A stretch of 64,000 bases of DNA, taken from NCBI RefSeq assembly GCF_000165505.1, contig NC_014632.1:992001-1056000 (forward strand), in the 5' to 3' direction. Below, piece by piece: positions 1-8,372 of this stretch (the first letter of the stretch is position 1; each line of letters starts with the position of its first letter). The notes beneath the pieces are model-generated. The model ran no database searches and was not told the DNA's origin. It was given only the letters and a program-made list of their open reading frames with translations. The position numbers and the translations under genes are program-made. Source of the stretch: Ilyobacter polytropus DSM 2926 (GTDB lineage: Bacteria; Fusobacteriota; Fusobacteriia; Fusobacteriales; Fusobacteriaceae).

Positions 1-6
1 TCTCAT
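1..6 (-). CDS. start of a gene cut by the window edge
   Basis: On the minus strand an AAAAGGAGGAGACTC stretch is followed by an ATG at 6-4. This suggests that a leftward gene begins here, with only two codons inside the window. Nothing can be said about its product. Confidence 0.3.
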
Positions 7-141
7 GAGTCTCCTCCTTTTATAAAGAACATCTATTTATATTATTCTTTAGCTGTTGTAATAATCCTATTTAATTATTTTAAAAAAAGGATAGAAAATA
101 CATAGGAGTATACTTTTCTGTACACTATAGGGGGTGTTATT

Positions 142-549
142 ATGAAAAATATGATTTCTTTATTAATTCCAAAATTTATTTCTATTTCCACATCCTCTAA
201 AGTAAAGGACATTTATGATATAGATAAATTAAAATCAAAATTTGGTAAATTAAATGTTTTTGTAAATGAACTCCAAATTGAAATATGGTCGGATAATACT
301 TGGGCGATACTTCAAGACGGTGTTGAAAAACCGTTCGAAGGTAGATTTTTGGATTTAATAGATGAATCTTTGAGAAAAGAAGGAATATCAAAACTTGGAA
401 TTAAAAAAAGAGGTCATGTGTACTACGATCCTGCCAGGGAGAAATATACAGTTATAAATTGTTCCAGCCGTTTAGTTTTCATAGGTACAGGAAAAAATAT
501 AGATGATATATCCAAGTTATTTAGAATAGTAAGCAAATCCAGAAACTGA
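142..549 (+). CDS. hypothetical protein, 135 aa
   Basis: I do not recognise this protein. The start is set by an AGGGGGTG ribosome site a few bases before the ATG. The product is soluble-looking, with no signal peptide, no membrane segment and no cysteine cluster (a single Cys near residue 113). A strong hairpin follows the stop, so the gene is probably transcribed alone and converges with the small zinc-ribbon gene on the other strand. Confidence 0.6.
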   Translation: MKNMISLLIPKFISISTSSKVKDIYDIDKLKSKFGKLNVFVNELQIEIWSDNTWAILQDGVEKPFEGRFLDLIDESLRKEGISKLGIKKRGHVYYDPAREKYTVINCSSRLVFIGTGKNIDDISKLFRIVSKSRN

Positions 550-562
550 TAAAATATTTATC

Positions 563-608
563 AATCATAAAGAAAGCCAGACTATTATGTCTGGCTTTCT
601 TTATGATT
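563..608. terminator. bidirectional terminator hairpin
   Basis: A perfect 20-bp inverted repeat (563-582 with 589-608) has a 6-base loop and A/T-rich outer arms that give a T-run on either strand. It sits between convergent genes. The arm containing AAAGCCAGAC recurs in the hairpin at 51686-51711. Confidence 0.85.
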
Positions 609-838
609 GCTCTTTTAGAAAAAATTCAATGGTTTTTTTAGATTTTAGCTCATTACAGTTGTTACAAAAAAAATTGTGTTGAACCACATGCTGAAAGTAT
701 TTCTACTTCATTTCCACACTTATCACATAAAGCAGCTTTGGTAAAAAATTTATTACACTTTTCACAGTGGTACTTTCCTGTGGAACTATTCTTAGTTACT
801 TCATTTTTGCAAATTGGGCAGAATTTTAGTTTATCCAT
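601..838 (-). pseudogene. small double zinc-ribbon protein (YfgJ-like), frameshifted
   Basis: The ATG at 838 follows a GGAG ribosome site. The first frame gives 58 residues with C-x2-C at residues 7-10, C-x2-C at 25-28, and C-x2-C at 38-41, then the family motif ACG at 50-52, and stops at 664-662. If one base is removed from the A8 run at 666-673, translation continues through FFCNNCNELKSKK, completing the last Cys pair and the SKK tail typical of YfgJ-type zinc ribbons, to a stop at 603-601. So the gene is either frameshifted in a homopolymer, slippage-dependent, or a sequencing error. The exact role of this family is unknown. The end overlaps the shared terminator. Confidence 0.6.
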
Positions 839-924
839 ATGATCGTCTCCTTATTATAATTTTTTATAGTCTTTAAAAATTATAAAGTTCTTTTATATAG
901 ATTTCAAGTTCTTATTTTCAGATA

Positions 925-1080
925 TTATATTTCAAATTCAAAAAATAAAGTTATAAAGTTTGGACTACCTCTGATGCCACTTATGATTCCCCGAATTCCA
1001 GATCTATGTGAAATTTCTATTCCTGTGTAACAATTATTCCATTTTTCATCTTAAAATATATTCCCTGTATTAATAGAGGT
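925..1080 (-). pseudogene. possible decayed coding remnant
   Basis: In the gene-free stretch 841-1267 the minus strand shows a short coding-like run ending GSPNFITLFFEFEI and a stop at 927-925. The run is preceded by frame breaks and has no usable start. It may be the tail of a dead gene. I see nothing else in this gap except the promoter region of the threonine aldolase. Confidence 0.2.
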
Positions 1081-1267
1081 TATCCTATAAATAAAATTGC
1101 GTTTAAAGAACGAAATATAACCGTGGTACATATTTTAACATCTTTTATATTTATAAATAAAATGTTGATAAAACTTGTAAATATATGTACAATTCTTATT
1201 GATAGTGCTTATATTAGGTTTGAAAATATAGATACTATTAACTGAAATATTTTAAAGGGGGAAATTC

Positions 1268-2329
1268 ATGTCAGAGTCTATAGAAGGTAAATTAATATAC
1301 AGTTTTAAAAATGACTACAGTGAGGGAGCTCACTCTAATATTTTGAATGCAATGATGAATGCAAACATGGATCAGCATGACGGCTATGGGGAAGACTCAT
1401 ACTCAAAAGAAGCTGTGGAGATTCTAAAGGAAAAGATCAACAATCAAAATGTTGATATACATTTTGTTGTCGGAGGTACTCAGGCCAACTTAGTGGTGAT
1501 ATCATCTATATTGAGGCCCTATGAATCTGTCATTGCTGCAGAAAGCGGACATATAAGCACACATGAGACGGGAGCTATAGAGGCCACCGGACATAAAATA
1601 AATACCGTCGAAACATCTGACGGGAAATTAACTCCTGAAAAAATAAAGAAAATTCTGGATGAACATAACAGTGAGCATATGGTTAAACCTTCTATGGTTT
1701 TTATATCAAATTCTACAGAACTGGGAACTGTCTATAAAAAGAATGAATTAGAAAAAATTTCGTTATTTTGCAGAGAGAATAATCTTATTCTCTATTTGGA
1801 CGGGGCTAGACTTGGAACTGCATTGTCATCTGATAAAAATGATATGACTATAGAGGACATTTCAAAGCTTGTGGATGTTTTTTATATAGGAGGAACAAAA
1901 AACGGAGCACTTTTAGGAGAAGCAATAGTTATTTCCAACGAAAGATTAAAAAAGAATTTCAGATATAATATAAAACAAAAAGGTGCACTTTTGGCAAAGG
2001 GAAGAATACTGGGAATACAATTTAAAGAATTGTTTAAGGAAAATCTTTTTTTTTCCCTTGGGAAACATGCTAATTTTATGTCACTAAGACTTGGAGAAAA
2101 AATTGAGAAGCTCGGTTATGATTTCCTTTATGAAACAGAATCTAATCAAATATTTCCTATATTTCCAAACGAAATAATAGAAAAACTTAATAAAAAATAT
2201 GGATTTTATTTATGGGAAGAAGTTGATAAAGACACATCTGCTGTGAGACTTGTGACATCATGGGCGACAAAAGAGGATATGATTGATAAGTTTATTGAAG
2301 ATTTAAAAAGTTATAGTTTATCAAAATAA
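1268..2329 (+). CDS. ltaE: low-specificity L-threonine aldolase
   Basis: This is a PLP enzyme of the beta-eliminating lyase/threonine aldolase family. It would cleave L-threonine (or L-allo-threonine) to glycine and acetaldehyde in the cytoplasm. Visible motifs are an N-terminal NDYSEGAHSNIL, the GGTQANL segment near residue 74, ESGHISTHETGA near 95, the LDGARLGTAL PLP-pocket segment near residue 178, and the FYIGGTKNG motif whose lysine should carry PLP. The length of 353 residues is normal. The start follows an AAAGGGGGA ribosome site. It stands alone, with a long upstream gap and a terminator after it. The family call is firm; substrate preference cannot be read from sequence. Confidence 0.9.
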   Translation: MSESIEGKLIYSFKNDYSEGAHSNILNAMMNANMDQHDGYGEDSYSKEAVEILKEKINNQNVDIHFVVGGTQANLVVISSILRPYESVIAAESGHISTHETGAIEATGHKINTVETSDGKLTPEKIKKILDEHNSEHMVKPSMVFISNSTELGTVYKKNELEKISLFCRENNLILYLDGARLGTALSSDKNDMTIEDISKLVDVFYIGGTKNGALLGEAIVISNERLKKNFRYNIKQKGALLAKGRILGIQFKELFKENLFFSLGKHANFMSLRLGEKIEKLGYDFLYETESNQIFPIFPNEIIEKLNKKYGFYLWEEVDKDTSAVRLVTSWATKEDMIDKFIEDLKSYSLSK

Positions 2330-2363
2330 AATTAAGTTTTTATGAAAAAATAATGCAATAGGG

Positions 2364-2402
2364 AAAAAGAGATATAGGCAGAAAGCTCTATATCTCTTTT
2401 TT
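2364..2402. terminator. terminator between convergent genes
   Basis: Arms AAAAAGAGATATAG and CTATATCTCTTTTT are separated by about 9 bases, with a T-run to the right and an A-run to the left. The hairpin can serve both ltaE and the convergent GyrI-like gene. Confidence 0.75.
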
Positions 2403-2412
2403 AGGTAAATTC

Positions 2413-2889
2413 TTACTTAATTGGGATTAGAAGATAGAAAATAGATTCTGGATCATCTATACCCCTATAGGATTCGTCATATAATTCAAAAGAATTTATC
2501 CCCCTATCCATATCGTAAAGAAGCTTTCCTGAAGTCATAGAAAAGGAAAAAACATCTGTATAGAATTTCTCCATTACCTCAGAACTCATAACACCTTTAG
2601 ACTTAAATTTGGCATACTTCCCTGCAGGAATTACAGTTTTGGTATATTCCATATTTTTTATAAGAGGTGTACCTACTTCAACACAGGCTATATAATCAAA
2701 TTCCTGTGTATCCATCTGATAATTTTTAGATACTCCAAAGGAGTATTTTAATTTTTTGTAATCTATAGAGTCCATGAGAATTTCCCACATATTGCTAAAA
2801 ATATTACTTCCCATTTTATCTTTTTTTGTTATGTGATTCTCAATTCCAAAACAATTTCTCGTCTCAAATTCTATAATTTCAAATTTCAT
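2413..2889 (-). CDS. GyrI-like effector-binding domain protein
   Basis: A 158-residue protein made up of one GyrI-like/AraC effector-binding (SMBD) domain with no DNA-binding part. It shows the typical pattern of an N-terminal strand KFEIIEFE, a central SFGVSKNY strand, a CVEVGTPL strand, and the IPAGKYAKFKSKG segment near residue 90 followed by an alpha-helical and a second beta unit. Standalone members of this superfamily bind or hydrolyse small hydrophobic molecules, or act as sensors. The start follows an AAAAGGAGGG ribosome site. Function beyond the fold is not known. Confidence 0.75.
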   Translation of the reverse strand: MKFEIIEFETRNCFGIENHITKKDKMGSNIFSNMWEILMDSIDYKKLKYSFGVSKNYQMDTQEFDYIACVEVGTPLIKNMEYTKTVIPAGKYAKFKSKGVMSSEVMEKFYTDVFSFSMTSGKLLYDMDRGINSFELYDESYRGIDDPESIFYLLIPIK

Positions 2890-2999
2890 TTTTCCCTCCT
2901 TTTATTGATATTCTCATTTATAGTTTAACTTTAAAATTTTATTTCTTCAACTATCTTTAACTGGTATATCTGAAAACAAAATTTAAATATTTTTTAATC

Positions 3000-3029
3000 T
3001 TGATAAGGTATCTTACTTTGTAGTATGTT
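3000..3029 (+). promoter_or_regulatory. likely sigma70-type promoter
   Basis: TTGATA near 3000 and TATGTT near 3024 have about 18 bases between them. They lie shortly before the ribosome site of the 71-residue gene at 3060. Confidence 0.4.
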
Positions 3030-3059
3030 TTTGTATTTTGTATAGTAAGGAGGTGTATC

Positions 3060-3275
3060 ATGTCATTAGAAAAACTTACAGGTACTCAAACACTTGGAGG
3101 ACATTTCAGGTGGGAAACTACCTATGAAGAAAAAGATTGGAAAATTCAACATCACAAAACTACAAAGGCTGGTTTAAAACCCTATCGTCTTTTGGATCCG
3201 CACAATCATCTCATGGCTGCAGCGGATACTGAAGAGGAAATAAAAGAATATATGGATCAAATAATGATACATTAA
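3060..3275 (+). CDS. hypothetical small protein, 71 aa
   Basis: The protein is not recognised. It is 71 residues long and hydrophilic, with several histidines and tryptophans and an acidic C-terminal helix (DTEEEIKEYMDQI). The start is fixed by AAGGAGGTG just before the ATG. It has its own promoter-like sequence and no partner gene. No signal peptide or membrane segment is visible. Confidence 0.6.
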   Translation: MSLEKLTGTQTLGGHFRWETTYEEKDWKIQHHKTTKAGLKPYRLLDPHNHLMAAADTEEEIKEYMDQIMIH

Positions 3276-3401
3276 TTTTAATAAATTAAATAAGGGTTGA
3301 AACCTGTGTTATTATAAGGGTATTTTTATAAACTAATTATTTTTTTACTAATTATGCCATCTGTCCTATTCTTTACCGAATTGATAAGGTATAATTATTT
3401 T

Positions 3402-3497
3402 AAATAAATTAAGTATTATTCTTAATCAAAACTCCCCCCCGTTTTGATTACCCTTAGTGAGAGCCCATTTATATTTGATGTAAGTGGGCTTTTTATA
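3402..3497 (+). ncRNA. candidate small RNA with C7 hairpin loop
   Basis: A TATAAT at 3390-3395 would start a transcript near 3402. The RNA would hold a perfect 10-bp stem (TAATCAAAAC 3423-3432 with GTTTTGATTA 3441-3450) enclosing the loop TCCCCCCC. A second 10-bp stem (3462-3471 with 3481-3490) follows and ends in a T-run, which is an intrinsic terminator. No open frame is present. A C-rich apical loop on a terminated short RNA is the layout of small RNAs that pair with Shine-Dalgarno sequences. The loop is an exact 8-base complement of GGGGGGGA in the ribosome site of the second P-II gene (24921-24928). The -35 element is poor. The RNA is a proposal from sequence only. Confidence 0.5.
3462..3497 (+). 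terminator. intrinsic terminator of the small RNA
   Basis: AGCCCATTTA pairs with TAAGTGGGCT (one G-U), with a 9-base loop followed by TTTTTAT. Confidence 0.8.
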
Positions 3498-3584
3498 TTC
3501 TATTAGTTATTGTCTGTTTCTGTATATTTCTTTGAAGGAATATCCTGAAGACCTCCTAATATTTTAATGTAGGAGGTGTTCGGC

Positions 3585-3776
3585 ATGAAAAAAAGAATAT
3601 ACGAACTGCAGGAGCAGTTGGGTAGAATTATGGTTTTTTATGAGGAGTCTGAGCAGGTAGAAGGGAAATTGGCTGAAAGTATGGTGACGGGTATAGAGGT
3701 GAACAAGGATCTAGATAAAGTAAAAGAAATACTTGATAATATAGAGCTTAAATTAAAAGAAGAGATAGAAAATTAA
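3585..3776 (+). CDS. hypothetical small coiled-coil-like protein, 63 aa
   Basis: The protein is not recognised. The ATG at 3585 lies 8 bases after AGGAGG; an in-frame GTG at 3576 overlaps that site and is less likely. The 63 residues are highly charged and predicted helical throughout (MKKRIYELQEQLG, then KDLDKVKEILDNIELKLKEE). This suggests a short coiled coil or helical hairpin. A strong terminator follows directly. Confidence 0.6.
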   Translation: MKKRIYELQEQLGRIMVFYEESEQVEGKLAESMVTGIEVNKDLDKVKEILDNIELKLKEEIEN

Positions 3777-3807
3777 CAAAGCCGGAAGATTAAACTTCCG
3801 GCTTTGT
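3776..3807 (+). terminator. intrinsic terminator
   Basis: A 13-bp stem (3776-3788 with 3795-3807) contains GCCGGAAG and has a 6-base loop, directly after the preceding stop codon. Confidence 0.85.
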
Positions 3808-3893
3808 TATACTATTTAAGATTCTCCTACTACACTTTAAAAAATTATTTTAATATCTAAAATTATCACATCAAATGCAGGAGGTAAAAAAGT

Positions 3894-4556
3894 ATGAAAG
3901 AGTTTGATCCTATTGCATACAAAAGAATGGTCAAATCTTATCAAGATGATGATGACCCTACAGGCTGGTTTGATAGCATATATACTGACGCAGAGGGGAA
4001 TTACAGGGATGTTTTCTGGGCTGACCTTACACCAAATCCGTATCTTTTAGAATGGCTTGAAAAGCATGCCAGTGAACCCAGAGGAGGCAACGCAATTGTT
4101 ATAGGGTGCGGAGTTGGAGATGATGCAGAGGCTATTAGTGCAGCAGGATATGAGGTGACTGCTTTTGATATATCTCCTGAAGCCATACGACTTTGTAAAA
4201 ATCGCTATCCAAATACTAAGGTTAATTACCTTATAGCCGATCTTTTTGATTACCCATTACAATGGGCTGAAAGTTATGATCTTGTCTATGAATGTAACAC
4301 AATTCAAGTATTACCGGGAAAATACAGAATAAAAGCACGCGATTCAATGATATCATTACTTGCTCCTGAAGGATATATTCTTGTTTCGTGCAGAAGTCGT
4401 ATGAAGGGAGAACAAGAAGATGATATTCCACTTCCTCTTGATAAACAAGAGATAGATGGTTTTATAAGGTGTGGTCTGAGTGAAGAAAGCTTTTTAGCAT
4501 ACAACGATACCCAGTTACCATCTGTTCCTCATTTTTTTGCAGTTTATAAAAGGTGA
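3894..4556 (+). CDS. class I SAM-dependent methyltransferase
   Basis: A 220-residue Rossmann-fold methyltransferase. Motif I is AIVIGCGVGDDAEAIS near residue 65, motif II is VTAFDISPEAI, and a later acidic position is LIADLF near 115. The first 50 residues (DPTGWFDSIYTDAEG, then WADLTPNPYLLEWL) resemble thiopurine-methyltransferase-like and other small-molecule methyltransferases. The start follows CAGGAGGTAAAA. Substrate is unknown. Before the island inserted, this gene was the convergent neighbour of tldD across the terminator at 4586. Confidence 0.75.
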   Translation: MKEFDPIAYKRMVKSYQDDDDPTGWFDSIYTDAEGNYRDVFWADLTPNPYLLEWLEKHASEPRGGNAIVIGCGVGDDAEAISAAGYEVTAFDISPEAIRLCKNRYPNTKVNYLIADLFDYPLQWAESYDLVYECNTIQVLPGKYRIKARDSMISLLAPEGYILVSCRSRMKGEQEDDIPLPLDKQEIDGFIRCGLSEESFLAYNDTQLPSVPHFFAVYKR

Positions 4557-4585
4557 GGAAAGTCACATCAGAAAAAAGAATAGAT

Positions 4586-4626
4586 ATATAAGTATAGAGG
4601 TCTTAAACAGACCTCTATACTTATAT
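4586..4626. terminator. bidirectional terminator, original tldD terminator
   Basis: An 18-bp perfect stem (4586-4603 with 4609-4626) has a 5-base loop. It lies between the methyltransferase and the chromosomal remnant of the tldD 3' end, so it would have terminated both genes before the island entered. Confidence 0.8.
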
Positions 4627-4678
4627 ACTTGAAAAAGGGTATAATCTAGTTTTTCTTAATCATATTAATTACTTTCTC

Positions 4679-4691
4679 CCACCGACTGTAA
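4679..4691. other. left attachment site (attL core) of the island
   Basis: The 13 bases CCACCGACTGTAA recur at 21350-21362 inside the end of tldD. On the minus strand the flanking DNA 4731-4673 reads as a second tldD C-terminus: DRQPAIRIKEITVGG, then RK and a stop at about 4670. Left of the core is the original chromosomal tldD tail and terminator. Right of the core is element DNA ending at the recombinase stop 48 bases away. The two repeats are 16,671 bp apart. Confidence 0.75.
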
Positions 4692-4738
4692 TTTCTTTAA
4701 TTCTAATAGCAGGTTGTCTATCACTATAGTTTTAGAAC

Positions 4739-6075
4739 TTATACTTTAAAAAAAATTTGAATATCACTATCATTATCTAGATATACAATCTTATTTATGA
4801 ATAGCTTTAGAATTGTATTTTGCTCCTTTATATCCAGTTCTTCAAACTTTGAAACCTTGTCTATAAGTTTCTTAAAATTTTCTTTTATGGGTGATGAGCT
4901 ATCAAGATCTTCATTTGTAATATTCTGAATAGACCTCTCTATATCTTGAAGATTCTTTGTATATTTTTCTCTGCTTATAGTTCCATCTAAATATATCTCA
5001 GTAAGCCTACCCTTTCTTTCTTGAAGAGTTTTCAATTTATATTTATATTCACTCCTATTTTTAGTAGAACTTTTTAAGAAATCAAGGTTTCTAACATAAT
5101 TTTTAAACTCTTTGAGAACTAAAGCATCTATCTTCTTCTTATTTACTCCCTTGCTACATTTATGACAAATATAATACTCATTATTGTAGTTATTCTTTTT
5201 ATAATAAGCACCTCCACAAGAATTATGCTTTACTATACCTGTAAGGAGATATTTAGTTCTTCTTATCTTACGTCTTTGGTCTATACCTCTTTCGTGGATT
5301 ATAGACTGAACTAAATTAAATAGATCTTCAGAAACTATTGGATCATGCTTTCCTTCAAAAACTTCACCATCAGTTTTCTTTATTCTTTTTCCAGCTCTAT
5401 TAGTCCCTTCAAATCCAAACTTAATTTTACCTGTATAGGTTATATTTGAAAGGAGTACCCTCATATTATTATAGTGAGTTCCATGTTCTTTAGCCAGCTT
5501 CCTTATACTTTCTCCCTTTGCTACCCTCTCATAATAACTCCTAAGCATAGGAGCATCTTTACTTGGATAGAGGATCTTACTTCTCTTATCATATCCAAAG
5601 GGAGGAGCACCATGAAGATGATAGCCTTCTGAAGCATAATGCCTCATTCTGTTTTTAACTCTTTTAGAGATCATATTACTTTCATTTTCAGCAAGAGACC
5701 CTATAATTCCAATCATCATCCTAGAGGTTGGGTTATTCCCATTAAGAAAATCTTCAGTCATAGATTCAAACTCAATATTATTATAATCTAATTTATGAAT
5801 TAACTGATGTAGATCTTTTTGATTTCTTGCTAATCTTGATAATTCATAGAAAACAAGAACATCAAAGGAATTATTTTCTATCTCCTCTATCACTTTCTTG
5901 AAACCACTTCTTTTCTTTATATCCTTTCCTGATGCTGTATCCTTTTTTATATCATATAGGTAGTGTAACCTTTTTTCTGGATATATTCCCTAGCCTGTGA
6001 TTCTTGCTTAGCTAGGGAGTCTTTATCTTCTTGCATCTGATCACTTACTCTCAGATAAACTATTGCTTTTTTCAT
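4739..6075 (-). pseudogene. large serine recombinase (integrase), frameshifted
   Basis: The ATG at 6075 follows AAGGTGG and opens with the resolvase N-terminus AIVYLRVSDQ, including the catalytic serine. This frame stops after 42 codons at 5949-5947. The other frame continues from about 5980 with DTASGKDIKKRSGF, then the SRLARN active-site segment, the recombinase domain, a zinc-ribbon domain (HNSCGGAYY, then ICHKC) and a C-terminal coiled coil. This is the normal order for a site-specific serine integrase of about 430 residues. The break lies around the GGTTACACTACC stretch (5957-5968). The gene adjoins attL, as expected for the element's own integrase. It may be dead or a sequencing error may be present. 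Confidence 0.8.
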
Positions 6076-6163
6076 TTAATTCCACCTTTTCATAGTATTT
6101 TAAAATTTGTAATGCATTTTTTCTACTAGATTCAGTGGTAGGTTTTATAATAATTACTTTCAT
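6041..6163 (-). CDS. small ORF overlapping the recombinase start, 40 aa
   Basis: The ATG at 6163 is preceded by AGAGGATG. The 40-residue frame starts MKVIIIKPTTESSRKN and ends inside the recombinase start region, overlapping it by 35 bases. The overlap suggests translational coupling to the integrase. The protein is not recognised. Confidence 0.45.
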   Translation of the reverse strand: MKVIIIKPTTESSRKNALQILKYYEKVELNEKSNSLSESK

Positions 6164-6489
6164 TTTATCACATCCTCTTAAATTTTAACAAAACCTAATT
6201 TTTCATATTTATTTTTTTAAGATTAAAGTTTATGATATAATGATGGTGAATAATCCACAATTCTTCTTTGGTCGGTAGCAATTGAGGTTTTGTTCTTTTA
6301 AATAAAGACAGTTTTCTTTAGTTATTAAGTTTTTAATTAAGGAGACTGTCTTTTGTTTTGTAAATTTTCCTTTAATCATTACTTTCTCCTATTCTACTAA
6401 AATCTAACTTTACATCTTCCTATGTACTATGGCTATTTTATTTTTTAATTTTAATAAGTAGGCTATATTTATCAATGTTTTTATTGAAA
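6164..6489. other. gene-free stretch inside the island
   Basis: This AT-rich stretch upstream of the recombinase contains one inverted repeat (AAAGACAGT at 6304-6312 with ACTGTCTTT at 6345-6353) that may be an operator, a transcript structure or a secondary end. No gene is visible. Confidence 0.4.
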
Positions 6490-7149
6490 TTAAACACCAT
6501 TAATTATTCTTAGAAAACCATACAAAACAATCCTGTTTTTAGGTTTTTTTAAAGCTTCTTTTTTTATTTGTTTTTTGAAATCATCAATCCTTTTAAAGTT
6601 GTTTATATACTTTGTATTATCTCTTTCTTCCAGCTCTAAAAGATATTTTTTAGCTTTTAAATATGTTTTTTCAGCTGTCTGAGAGTTTGAATAAGAATTT
6701 TTTATAGCTTCTCTCAATAGAGAATAATCATAAATAATATCTTTATTAGCTTCAATAAAAGTATTTAGTCTAAATGAGTCTCCTTTTTCCTTTCTCCACT
6801 TATTCAATTGGTTACTAAGTGTTAATATACTTTTTTGCTTTGCTTTATTTATATTATTAAATATAATATGGTCAAGGTACTTAAAGGATCTGAATTTCAC
6901 TTCTTTTAACATATTTTCTTTAAAGTTTTTTCTATTTTTTCTTAACCTAATTGATACCTCTACCCTTGTTCTTTCTTTTAAATCACCAAAGTCTTCTAGA
7001 ACTTTTTTTAGTTTACCTGAATTTTTCATTTTAAGTGCCTGATCATAGATTGTAACCTTTCCTTTTGAATTAGGATTAGTAATATAAAAAGACTCACTTT
7101 TAAGTAACTCACCATTGGTGTTATGATGGTTTAGTAGACAGTTTAGCAC
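6490..7149 (-). pseudogene. C-terminal part of a replication-protein-like gene, cut by IS3
   Basis: A 219-codon frame whose first codons lie in the insertion sequence end (7124-7149); genuine gene sequence runs from 7123 down. It includes KVTIYDQALKMKNSGKLKK and RTRVEVSIRLRKNRK, a layout reminiscent of gene II/X-type phage or plasmid replication initiators (YDK-like motif, then a basic strand). Together with the fragment at 8384-8774 it would make a protein of roughly 340 residues. The family assignment is an inference from pattern and could be wrong. Confidence 0.5.
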
Positions 7150-7191
7150 TCAAAAATATATAATAAAAAATAAACATATTTAGGAGTGGCT

Positions 7192-7485
7192 ATGATGGAA
7201 GAAAAAAGAAGATATGCAAGATTTTCAGAGGAGAAACAGAAGCAAATCGCTGAGCTTTCTTTCCTTAAAATAAAAACAAAGGTAGAGCTATCAAATGAAT
7301 ACGGTATTACCACTAATACTGTTGCTGCCTGGGAAAAGAAATACTTTGGAGGTCCTAAGAAGGACATGGAGTTAAGCGCTCAAGACAAAGAAATTATCAG
7401 GTTGAAAAATCTACTTAAGGAAAAAGAAGAGGATATAGAGATCTTAAAAAAGGCTACAGCCATATTCTCAAGGAAAAAAAGATAA
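7192..7485 (+). CDS. IS3-family transposase OrfA
   Basis: A DNA-binding HTH protein of about 97 residues. The start ATG at 7192 (or 7195) follows AGGAG. It shows an N-terminal helix-turn-helix (KTKVELSNEYGITTNTVAAWEKKY) and a C-terminal leucine-zipper-like helix (LKNLLKEKEEDIEILKKA), as in other IS3 OrfA proteins. Near the end, the seven-A run 7474-7480 (A AAA AAG context) is the slippery site for the -1 shift into OrfB. Confidence 0.85.
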   Translation: MMEEKRRYARFSEEKQKQIAELSFLKIKTKVELSNEYGITTNTVAAWEKKYFGGPKKDMELSAQDKEIIRLKNLLKEKEEDIEILKKATAIFSRKKR

Positions 7486-8369
7486 CTAAGAGGGAACTCT
7501 TTATCTTCGTTGAAATACACAGAAATGTTCATTCTATATCTCAGATATGTAGAGCCCTAGAAGTCTCTCGAAGTGGTTTTAATAAGTTTCAGAATAACAA
7601 AACTACTGAGAGAAAGAAAAAGGATCAAGGGATTCTAGATAGTATTCTAGAGGTCAGAAAGAACAGACATAAGAGGAGCTATGGAGCCCCTAGACTAAAG
7701 GTTGAGCTCAAAGATGAATATGGCATAATAACAAGCGAAAGACGAATAAATAGAATAATGAAAGAAAATGATATATCAGTTAATTCTACCAAGAAGTTTA
7801 AAACAGGAAATGAAAAGAGTAAAAGAGAAAATATCACAGGAAATATTGTAAAAAGAAAATTCAAAGTAGGTAGAAAAAATGAGGTCTGGGTTACAGATAT
7901 CACATATATTTGGACAAGCGAAGGTTGGCTATATTTAAGCACAATTATGGATCTTTTTTCTAGAAGGATTATCGCCTACGATATAGGTAAGCGCATGACT
8001 AGTGAGTTAGTAATAGATACTTTAACAAGGTCATTTTTACTGGAGGAACCAGAGGAAGAACTGATAATTCATAGTGATCAAGGATCGCAATATTCGAGTA
8101 GGGAGTACTCTAACCTTGTAAAGAAGCTAGGATTAATCCAATCTATGAGTAGACGTGGGAACTGTTATGATAATGCAGTAATAGAATCCTTTCATGCTTC
8201 TTTGAAGAAAGAGATGATTTATGTAGAAGGTTTAGTAACTAAAAGGTATATGAAGGCAATGGTATTTGATTACATAGAATTTTATAATAAAGAGAGGAGA
8301 CACAGTTTCTTAGGAAATGTCTCCCCTGTTGAGTTTGAAAAAATACAGAAAAAATTGGTGTTAGGTTGA
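7479..8369 (+). CDS. IS3-family transposase OrfB (DDE integrase), made by -1 frameshift
   Basis: The -1 frame is open from the A7 slippery run through to 8369, giving about 296 residues. It contains an HTH_21-like region (SISQICRALEVSRSGF, then KRSYGAPRL) and the rve integrase core. The catalytic triad is visible: D in WVTDITYIW, D in IIHSDQGSQYSS, and E in NAVIESFHASLKKEM. Both parts look intact, so the element may be active. Confidence 0.85.
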   Translation, partial: KITKRELFIFVEIHRNVHSISQICRALEVSRSGFNKFQNNKTTERKKKDQGILDSILEVRKNRHKRSYGAPRLKVELKDEYGIITSERRINRIMKENDISVNSTKKFKTGNEKSKRENITGNIVKRKFKVGRKNEVWVTDITYIWTSEGWLYLSTIMDLFSRRIIAYDIGKRMTSELVIDTLTRSFLLEEPEEELIIHSDQGSQYSSREYSNLVKKLGLIQSMSRRGNCYDNAVIESFHASLKKEMIYVEGLVTKRYMKAMVFDYIEFYNKERRHSFLGNVSPVEFEKIQKKLVLG

Positions 8370-8372
8370 CTA

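Noticed and set aside
6304-6353. AAAGACAGT/ACTGTCTTT repeat as an element end
   Set aside because: It lies inside the island far from both attachment repeats, and nothing marks it as a boundary.
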